From the NCBI GenBank assembly GCA_030248225.1, contig JASANE010017636.1, forward strand, positions 40,445 to 104,444: DNA of 64,000 bases. The letters are read 5' to 3'. Below are positions 56,523 to 64,000 of this stretch, piece by piece. How positions within the stretch are numbered: position 1 is the first letter of the stretch; each line of letters opens with the position of its first letter. The notes under the pieces were generated by a model that was not told where the DNA came from, made no database searches, and saw only the letters and a list, made by a program, of their open reading frames with translations. A program made the translations under genes and the position numbers. This stretch comes from Trileptium ribeirensis. Taxonomy: Eukaryota > Nematoda > Enoplea > Enoplida > Thoracostomopsidae.

Positions 56523-56989
56523 CTGAAACAAAGTACAATTAGTATTTTTATAGACACACATCCTACTATGTTACGAGAATAGTTCTTTTCACAACCAAGT
56601 AATTATTTAAAATTGCTATTTATATGAAAAACAACGTCTATTTCGATTAGTTTCACATCCCCACATATATTTTTCCTATGCCATGTAAGATTCATGTTCA
56701 CGTTGAACCTGCTTTACATAGGACCCGTCATTACAGGATCAGATGTTGCTCGACCCCGGGTGGGTTCGGTTATTTAGGTTCATCGGGCTGCACGGTCACA
56801 CGTATACATCAGCAACACCGAGTCACCAGCAGCAACAAATTTACCAAGTCATTACACAATATTAATACACTAAACGTCTCGGTCGGCCAATTCCAACTAC
56901 CGTGAAAATGGCAGTTTGCTATTTGAAAAAATATTGTAAAAGTTTGTTACGAAATCCTGAGCCCTAGAGCTAGGTAATAAGAACTTACA

Positions 56990-57094
56990 CATAGCAAGCG
57001 CAACGATATATGATTCAGAAACGAGAAAAAGTTCGCTTGGCCTAACGGCGTCGCAGCTGTGGCTTAGGGACATAGCCAAAAGCAGTAAAAACAC
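56990..57094 (-). other. candidate exon-like segment, unassigned
   Basis: The minus strand reads VVFLLLLAMSLSHSCDAVRP then SELFLVSESYIVALAMC, ending at a good donor GTAAGT. A hydrophobic start resembles a signal peptide. It does not fit the phase of the coiled-coil gene (it would give a stop), so if real it belongs to another transcript. Confidence 0.2.
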
Positions 57095-57130
57095 AACTAT
57101 GTGACCATAATTTTGCTACAAAATACTATT

Positions 57131-57234
57131 ATGGATTGTTCTGCTTTCCTAAAAAGCTGTTACTTTAGTACACAATGGGCCCATCATGGCGAATTTATTG
57201 TACTAGAGCCTGACAACGGTTGGGAATTAACAGC
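57131..57234 (+). CDS. possible small plus-strand gene, exon 1
   Basis: An ATG-initiated segment of 34 codons plus two bases, ending at the excellent donor GTAAGTTATA. It encodes MDCSAFLKSCYFSTQWAHHG followed by EFIVLEPDNGWELT. It joins in phase (GC + T) to the segment at 57382, giving a 65-residue product with its own stop. No family recognised. It lies within an intron of the minus-strand coiled-coil gene. Support is limited to splice signals and plausible composition; the 5' side has no acceptor or promoter that I can identify. Confidence 0.35.
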
Positions 57235-57381
57235 GTAAGTTATATATGACTAAAATGTCAGACAATATAAATACGCTAGTCATACATTTGTATTGCCAAA
57301 AGTGTGCATCGTAAAAATTTAATGTAAAAACATTTCAAACTAAACCACTTTTTGTTTGTAAACTAATTAATTTTCTGACAG

Positions 57382-57475
57382 TCTTATGCGGAGTTTACGT
57401 TATAATGTCACCAACGTTTGGAACCTATGTACACCATACAGTCTCAGGCACACTGTCGATAACAGGGTGACTTAG
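57382..57475 (+). CDS. possible small plus-strand gene, exon 2
   Basis: Follows the acceptor TTAATTTTCTGACAG. After completing the split Ala codon it reads LMRSLRYNVTNVWNLCTPYS followed by LRHTVDNRVT, then TAG. There is no internal stop in the joined frame. 'VTNVWNLCTPY' has a faint WD-repeat look but is too short to call. An alternative is that this is a fragment of a longer gene whose other exons I missed. Confidence 0.35.
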
Positions 57476-58243
57476 ACACCCTCATGTTTTTTCATGTATT
57501 TTTCCAAAGGTAGCTAGCTAGGGGAACTGCCACTTCTCGACAGTATAAAGAACATAGCGTCTGCTTGGAGTTGTATTGACAATCTGCAGCGTTATTTCAT
57601 CAACTTTAATATGGCCTAGATACAAATATCGAGATTCTAAAAAAACTACACAGCACAGTTGACTAATAAACCCCATTAGTAACTGGCGGCGTCCGTTACT
57701 GTTAATTCACGCCAAATTGGTAGCTAAGGGATTTCACGACACCGTAAAGAAAAAATGTAGTAGCCAAGGGTGTACCATACACCCTCAACAGTTGATTTAC
57801 AGTATGTGTGTCGCCGTGACTGTCTATAGGGCAGGGTCGCGACTATAGGGGCAAAAGTTCCAAACAGCGGGGTCATTATAACGTGAACGCCGCATTTCTC
57901 TGAGAAGCATTTATAATAATTCATGCTAATTTTTGTTTTTAATAATTATAATTACCGTTGCCGTGGAATAAAATGTATCAAAAACAATGTCGAGTATTAA
58001 TTTATCTAAAAAAACAGCACAATTTTCCTTCATTGAAAAATGTAGTATTCACAAATTACGTTCACAGTTTTTGCGAAATCTAACTATCGCTTCTATATTC
58101 CGACACCGGTAAAATCCTATTAAAAGCGATCAAAAACCCGTTGCGCAAAATGCGAAACCATATAAAAATTAATGCCCAACGAACTATTTGCTACTCGCTA
58201 TCTATACGAAACACAAGGTAAAACCTGACCAAACTTAACTCAC
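57476..58243. other. intronic sequence, no feature seen
   Basis: Intron of the minus-strand gene between exons b and c. Short frames only. Confidence 0.4.
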
Positions 58244-58282
58244 CTTGTGCGGATTTGTGGGAAGACTCCGAGCCGCCACTTG
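58244..58282 (-). CDS. coiled-coil protein, exon b (minus strand)
   Basis: A 39-bp microexon on the minus strand, acceptor TTTGTTTTAG, donor GTGAGTT. Phase 1 at both ends. With the preceding G it reads ASGGSESSHKSAQ. On its own it would be uncallable. It is supported because it joins exon a (ends G) and exon c (starts GA) without breaking the frame. Confidence 0.55.
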
Positions 58283-60066
58283 CTAAAACAAATATAGTAA
58301 ATCAACGTTTATGACAAAAGTAAAATTAAATATTCAGTTGCTAATCATAGCTTTATTTTGTCCCGGCTTCTACAAATACGGGATGAGGTCCCGGGCATAT
58401 CGACCATCATCAGGTGCCCCCAGTTTATGCCCTCAGGTAAATTTTGACATTCCCATTTCATGTCTCAAGGTACTTTCCTGCATGATTAAAAATTCGATCT
58501 TTCAGAAGAGCAAAGAATATGCGAATTTTTCCCTATTTTGTGCGCAAAAATACCAAAACTTCTCCATACGTGGCGAAATTTTCTTTTTATAGCACCTTAA
58601 AGAATACAGTGTGATTCCCCCAGTTTAAGTTGGGTAGAACCAAATAAACTGGACGGATCCTCTCAGATAATCTCAAACCCCAGGTATAAGTCAGGTACTT
58701 AAGAAAGACTAGTTATTTCAGATGTTCGCCACCAAACATTTTTATTCTATATCTGAGAGCTTAACGAGTATAAAAGACTTAGTTGAAAGTTTCGTTCACT
58801 TCACACACCCCAAATTAAAATTCAAAAAGTATTCCAAATCACAGTATTACGCCAACTGAAACAAAGCAAAATTACAATTACGTCAAATAATTGCGAAATG
58901 CGCAAAAATTCTATTAGTCCCCGTTTCACGCAAGAAACTCCCCAACATTTTAAGATCAAATCCTTGCCAGAAGAGACATCATATCGGAAAAAGAGAACAG
59001 CATTTGTACCTTGTCATTAAGAAGAGTACCACACCGATCGTTCCATTTCGCGTCGCTGCGAGAGTGACTGAATAATAATAGGTCGCAACATATCGTCCAA
59101 CAAGACTAATTGCATAACAAATTAAGTCATGATCTGCGCTCAGACATGGTACGCGCCGTACATAACGGTTTCATTCCAAAAGTAATATGTTTAGGAAATG
59201 TTAAATTTCAATGGTATCAGCGAGTATCATAACCGAGCCACTGGCTACGGATTCGGCTGATAGGTAACAGTCGCTTGCTGCGAGCGCTGTATCTAAAACG
59301 ATCGGTGTTACACAAAGATTTCCGACCGCCAACCCTCAATGTTATCCATAAATCTGTGGTTTACAACTACAATCCATCCCATGATGCCAGAACAAGGCCT
59401 GCAACATCAAAATACTGCTGCATTTATTTCCAACAGCAACGACAAGGCTTAGTGACAAAGCTCTTCAAAATGAAGCAGACGGCTTCCCCATTAATATTCG
59501 CCCTATCCCAGATCCCAAGTGTCGTTGACAGCATTAAGACAGCCACCCAGATATAAGCTAAAACGTCCAGAAAAAAATTTTTATATTAGTATGATCCACA
59601 TCTGAACCGTTTCTTTTGAAATACGTAACATATAATATCGAAATCCTGATATTCAATTTCTGGCGGCGATTTCGAGAAGGATCTCGATGAGAACGACTCG
59701 AGCGGGAACGGCTGTGCTAAATTCCAAAAAGTCAATATTCAATACTCTGCGATATAAAGAATTTGAAAGTAAAACTTCAACGATGAGAGTAAGAAACGAC
59801 AAAACCCAACAGCGTGCAGCCATTATGGTGGAACTGGTTGTGCTCGAGAGTGTCATAATTAGTTGCGGTTGTGACCAATTCCAAATGCGCCTTACATAGT
59901 AGCTCCAGTGAATGCTTCTTAGCTGAACAAGTATCTTCAAACGTATCACAGCGTAATAACTACATAACTAGGTGCAAACTAAGGAGCGAAGTCACGCCAT
60001 CCCAAGACAATTTTAGTCATCCTGCAGTCCGAAAGTGTCAACTTAAAAACAGTTTGTAAGACTCAC
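58283..60066. other. intron of the minus-strand gene
   Basis: Contains frames of 60-98 codons on both strands (58311-58592 plus, 59275-59556 plus, 59653-59949 minus) that show no motif or splice pairing. I treat them as non-coding. Confidence 0.4.
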
Positions 60067-60303
60067 CAACAGAGTCAGTATAGCTATTAATCGTAGAAGC
60101 TGTAGAATTTTGTACAACAGGAATTTTGGCAGGGCTTCCGGGCAAGGACATACCCCAATCGGACGTGGAAACTTTAGCTGTAGGACGCAACACTTTCGGC
60201 GACGGAACATTGAGACTTGCCCGAAACGATTCGAGCGACGGAAACGATGAATTATTATTTGATTGAACGCGGCTTTTTAACAGAGATATTTGCTCGGAGG
60301 TAG
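60067..60303 (-). CDS. coiled-coil protein, exon a (minus strand)
   Basis: A 237-bp exon on the minus strand, acceptor CGTCTTTTTCAG, donor GTGAGTC, phase 1 at both ends. It encodes 78 residues. A short helix (TSEQISLLKSRVQS) is followed by a Ser/Pro-rich, probably disordered region (SLESFRASLNVPSPKVLRPT, then SDWGMSLPGSPAKIP). SP dipeptides suggest proline-directed phosphorylation. With exons b-d it gives about 143 residues of a larger scaffold- or cytoskeleton-type protein I cannot name. The exons upstream (higher coordinates) were not found, and a DNA transposon begins 88 bp away. Confidence 0.65.
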
Positions 60304-60390
60304 CTGAAAAAGACGAAACTATCACCAATTAAAAACAACAAAGGCCTATTGAACTCTTAGCTAAAGCTAAAAACGGAAAATGGTATTACT

Positions 60391-61957
60391 GGATCATTTC
60401 ACGAAACCATGTCATTTAGTCGGGGGGGGGCGGTATCGGCACTTTTTGGCCCATACCACCAGTCTTTCGCAAGGAAACTTGATGTCGCTGTGTGATGTAA
60501 GAATAGCACGTCCGACGGTCATAATAAGATATCGTGGACCTCTGTACCCCTAACATAGCAGGAGCCAGAGGTATTCAAACCGGGTTGGCCAAATGAAGCC
60601 AAAAACACATGTCCCACTTAAGCGTTCGCCGTATCGCTAGCACGTGATACATATATGTGTTTTTCATTTCAGTGTGATCCTTTGGTATTTGCTAATTTTT
60701 CCGCAAAAACTTGAGAGTAAGCATCGACACTGAAGCTGACGTCAAGCTTCCGAAAATTTTTTTCGTGACATGTAGCCCCCCGGCAAAGGTCAAATCTGGC
60801 AGCTTGCATACGCTGGTAAATAAGGTCAAAGTGCACTAGAGCCAAAAATGTTATATAACGGTAATCGTAATCAGTGCAGGTATTATTGAAAAAAAAATAT
60901 CAGTGTCTGTCCATGTGTTGTTTGATTATGAAGTCGAAGGTCATAAAGTGCCAAAAATGTGGTATGCAAAATGTAGCCCCCACACCCCGACCTGACGAAA
61001 ATTAAATTTCAAAAAGCCAAATTTAGCATACAGTCTCACAATAGGCCGGATAGAAACATAGTAACGCCCCATTAGAATCGACCCATGTATTAAAAATCTT
61101 TAATGAAAATGTAGCCCCCCACCGCATGTATAATAAATGAAACCGAAGGTAGCAAGAACCATATAAGTTTTTAAGTTTATCATCATTCATTATCATTGCA
61201 CCATGGTATAGTGCCGTGCTCTTAACTGGGTAGCTAGGGAACCGTGCTGCCTGCCCGCACATATATTCTTCGCATTGTCCTTGGTATCATCACCTAAATA
61301 TAAGCTAATCATAGATCAATTATTGTGTTTGTTTTACAGCAGCAGCGTGTTAAAATAAATCTAGAATCTCTATAAGTAGCCAAAGTTTCACGCAATGTAT
61401 GCTGTAGGAAGGTGTACCCCCCCCGACCTGAGGTGTAGCCCCCCCCCGCCGGACTAACACATATCGGGGTGCCAAGTTTTACAAGGACTGAGGATCTGCC
61501 TGAAATTTTTTGTCGGACATCAACCGCTCATGGTTTGTTTTTGTGAGCATAAAATGGTATCAGTAGGTGCTGTCTCCGTTGCGCTAGAAAAACTTCTGCG
61601 ACAGGCTTGTTCTAAATTTGTCGATTTTTTAAATAAAAGGGCCCTAGCTGCACCAATTTTAGGTCGCAAGTCCTCCAAATGGCTTGTCCGCGATCCTTTT
61701 GGTCCGACCTGCATACAAACAGACCATGGTTTACATCACTGCGTTACCCTACAGAATAATGATATATTTCGGATTAAAATTTGACCCCCAGGGGTACCCT
61801 TTGCCAGCCCTGTAGCAGGTTTCAGGTAGGTCGTTTTGCACAGAGACATCAATATTCGAAAAATTCAGGGGTTTTTTATGTCGGAAGGGTCTAGACACTG
61901 TACATACGAAAAAGTTTCATTTTGGCTTCAAAAGTACATGGTTTCGTGAAATGACCC
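60391..61957. mobile_element. 1.57-kb DNA transposon with 22-bp inverted ends
   Basis: Left end GGATCATTTCACGAAACCAT..; the reverse of the right end is GGGTCATTTCACGAAACCAT.. (22 bp, one mismatch). It is flanked by the direct duplicate TACT (60387-60390 and 61958-61961). The interior has C-rich 'tgtagccccc' motifs at about 60773, 60975, 61112 and 61432 and an 84-codon frame (61530-61784) with no transposase motif. Non-autonomous. A 4-bp duplication does not settle the superfamily. Confidence 0.85.
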
Positions 61958-62279
61958 TACTTTAAAATTTGGTGCTACAAAAACACTGAACTAGCACCTC
62001 TTGCTGCCATCGAAATATTTACCGGAAGCGCTTGTTCGCTAAAAATTTGAATAAACTCACTCAACAATAAACGCGTACGCGACTTTTGTCTGTAATTCCT
62101 TCCAAACACGCAGATACAAAAAATTAAAGAAGTATTCCAAAGTGCCGCCACGCATGAAAATGGGTCTGGACACCTAAGGGCTGACTAAAAAATCCAAAAC
62201 ATAAATGTCACTCTGACCCAAGATAGTTTTTAAAATTGAAAACGACGATAAGCAGAAAACTCTAGTTATGAAAAAAAAT

Positions 62280-62525
62280 TCTATAAAAAACAAGTTCGAC
62301 TGACAACTTGACTGCTCCGGTCAGTCCGATACTCGTGGAGTAGAGCCTAAAAATTCTATTAACTAGTTTTGACTGACAACTTGGCTGCTCCGGTGGGGTT
62401 TGGCACTGGTGGAATAGACCCTAAAAATTAACACCTATTTTATCACCTACAAAATTGACAGATTATTCTATTAAAAACTAGTTTTGTGTGTCAACTTGGC
62501 TGCCCTGTAGGAATAGAACCTGCTG
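62280..62525. repeat. three imperfect tandem units
   Basis: The block 'attctatta.aactagttttg.ctgacaacttggctgctccggt' followed by 'ggtggaatagaccctaaaaatt' occurs three times, at about 62280, 62355 and 62468. The third is the most diverged. Confidence 0.6.
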
Positions 62526-63240
62526 AAATTCAAACACAATATAGGGGTTTTGTCATAAACAATCTAAGGTTTTTATGGTTTCTTGTTGTGTATTTAAATA
62601 TTTCATTTCAAATTATTCAAATACAAAACAGTCCCTGCGAACATCATGTCATCTCTTACAGAATTTACGGCTTACGTTGTTTGTTCTTATAGAGGCTAAC
62701 CTAAGTCTTTCTTGACTAAAACGATTGGTTCAGATGCTACTCGCCGTTGTTCAGTAGATTCATAAGTGATCACGTCTCCCACGACCGGAGATATCTGGTT
62801 TTTACAAACTACCAAAATTATATCTGGGTGATATGAACTGGGGTTGCTCAGTTCGGTACCGGGGAAACTAGGGGCGATTCAACAGCTCATCTGGAATCGC
62901 CCGGTGGTTGAGGGTAACATAAACTAGTGTAACTGTCAAAAACGCCAAATATGCTAAAATAGAGACTGAGTCTAATTATGGATATCTAGAAAAGGAAAGT
63001 TATAGCGATTTGTAGTGTCACAGTAAGAATTTGTGATATTTTATCCAAAATAGGGAAAATCTGTCAGCCCAAAATAAAAATATGGGAAACTGCCTGGCTG
63101 GGACTGGTGGTGAACTAGCGGAAGGCCAATATTAACCTGCATGCTATTACTTGGGAGAGGTCAGAAAACCTAGGGATCCATTCCCCTATTTTAAGAAGCC
63201 ACGATATGTAATCCCTTATCAGGTGGCACTGGTAAACCGG
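62526..63240. other. no gene; possible 5' region of the zinc-finger element
   Basis: Contains 'ggtaccggggaaactaggggcgattcaacagctcatctggaatcgccc' (62857-62902) with the inverted pair GGCGATT/AATCGCC. It may be a leader of the mobile element whose ORF starts near 63250, but nothing proves this. Confidence 0.3.
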
Positions 63241-63244
63241 ATGA

Positions 63245-63607
63245 CGACGACGGCGTGTATGTTCAGGTCACGGACAAAGAGTGCCTGACTGTGCTCTTCG
63301 CCGATGTGGTCAGTGCGGACAGGATTTCTCAAAAAGCAATATAGCTCAACACCGAAGGGCCTGTACTACTGCTGAAGAGGATGGTGGAGTCAGGGGAAAT
63401 GTTGTGAATCGAGGTATTGGGGGAACGGCAAGAGTGTATCGTCCAAAAACCGCTGAATGTGACCAATGTGGCAGAAGCTTGGCAGCCACCAATATGGCAC
63501 GCCACAAACGATCGTGCGGGGGCAGACGCACGGAAGTGGAGCAAACTTCTGACGGAGGTGATCGCCCAGTCAAGTCAAGTCAAAACTGTTACTTGGGTCC
63601 ATCCTAA
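63245..63607 (+). CDS. two-knuckle CCHC zinc-finger ORF, probably from a retroelement
   Basis: A frame open from just after a TGA at 63242 to a TAA at 63605, with no ATG in its first part. It contains two zinc knuckles with identical spacing, C-x2-C-x11-H-x3-C: CGQCGQDFSKSNIAQHRRAC and CDQCGRSLAATNMARHKRSC. They are separated by a Gly/Arg-rich linker. Tandem C2HC fingers of this sort are found at the N-terminus of some non-LTR retrotransposon proteins and in some nucleic-acid-binding proteins. The ORF is followed at once by an inverted family A copy, so it is probably truncated. Confidence 0.45.
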   Translation, partial: RRRRVCSGHGQRVPDCALRRCGQCGQDFSKSNIAQHRRACTTAEEDGGVRGNVVNRGIGGTARVYRPKTAECDQCGRSLAATNMARHKRSCGGRRTEVEQTSDGGDRPVKSSQNCYLGPS

Positions 63608-63612
63608 AACCC

Positions 63613-64000
63613 ATTTTATACTAGTGACTTGCAAGCGTGGGTTAAACGGAGTGAGTCTGGTTTCATCAAATCATCTTCTAACAGGCTTTGTGTTTGATTA
63701 ATATACTACACTAAAATCTCTGCAACCCTGAATCCATTGAAAACCGTAAAACTTCGTTGACCCTAAACCAATCGAAAGCAACTGAAAACGTACGAAGTAT
63801 TCGTGCTAGCTTTTAGATAACCGAACCACTGTAATCAGCATGTCTAAATATATACATATCTGTATTGATGCCCTGTACGCAATACGCAGACCCTGTACGG
63901 ACAACCAATACGTACACCCATGTAACTGCACTGTTCCCACGGAGATAGCTATCGCAATGATATTCCATCGACATTGGAAGAATTGTTTTCGTACCCGTTT
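63613..64000 (-). mobile_element. family A element (A8), minus strand, runs off the window
   Basis: Read on the minus strand it ends '...gattca', 'aaaccagactcactccgtttaacccacgcttgcaagtcactagta', the family A right terminus. Upstream are 'gttttacggttttcaatggattcagggtt', 'ttggtttagggtcaacg' and 'gcgtattgcgtacagggcatcaa'. The left end lies beyond base 64000. Confidence 0.65.

Overview
The window is nuclear DNA from a eukaryote, most likely an invertebrate animal. It has no operons or ribosome binding sites. Coding sequence lies in short exons (39-237 bp) with GT/AG borders and matching phases, separated by introns of 1-12 kb full of transposable elements. I cannot name the species. The style of the Ty3/gypsy-like integrase and the heavy load of small DNA transposons leave several phyla open.

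Left half (2.1-29 kb, + strand): one gene read as seven phase-consistent exons encoding an RFWD3-like protein, a RING / coiled-coil / WD40 ubiquitin ligase of the RPA/RAD51 and Fanconi pathway. Exons: 2151-2312, 5180-5323, 17314-17399, 18566-18668, 21231-21436, 23002-23218, 28792-28958. They give about 361 residues and stop early in the WD40 propeller. I could not find the last exons. The introns carry several repeat families: A (about 1.2 kb, ends rich in GAAACGGAGCGAGC), B (ends with CAGAGCGTAGTG), C (386 bp, hAT-like, 8-bp target duplication), E (1.1 kb, hAT-like, ends CAGGGARTAACCG, 8-bp target duplication), F (2.4 kb, LTR-like with TATA box, polyA signal and conserved hairpins) and G (248 bp). 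Several are nested, so the order of insertion can be read.

Middle (29-46 kb): a second F copy, a third full B copy, a possible membrane-protein ORF, a GC-rich repeat-bearing stretch of unknown nature, then a broken minus-strand Ty3/gypsy-like element (40.7-46.3 kb). This element has an integrase core and, downstream of it, unusual frames including a possible SGNH-hydrolase-like domain.

Right half (46-64 kb): a 75-bp minisatellite (about 24 units) starting inside the integrase zinc-finger region; an AT-rich stretch; a 53-bp satellite (about 42 units) split by a probable solo LTR; a minus-strand gene fragment of four phase-matched exons (55669-60303) encoding a Ser-rich, coiled-coil protein I do not recognise; a possible two-exon plus-strand gene inside one of its introns; a 1.57-kb DNA transposon with 22-bp inverted ends and a TACT target duplication; and, at the right edge, a two-knuckle zinc-finger ORF cut by an inverted family A copy.
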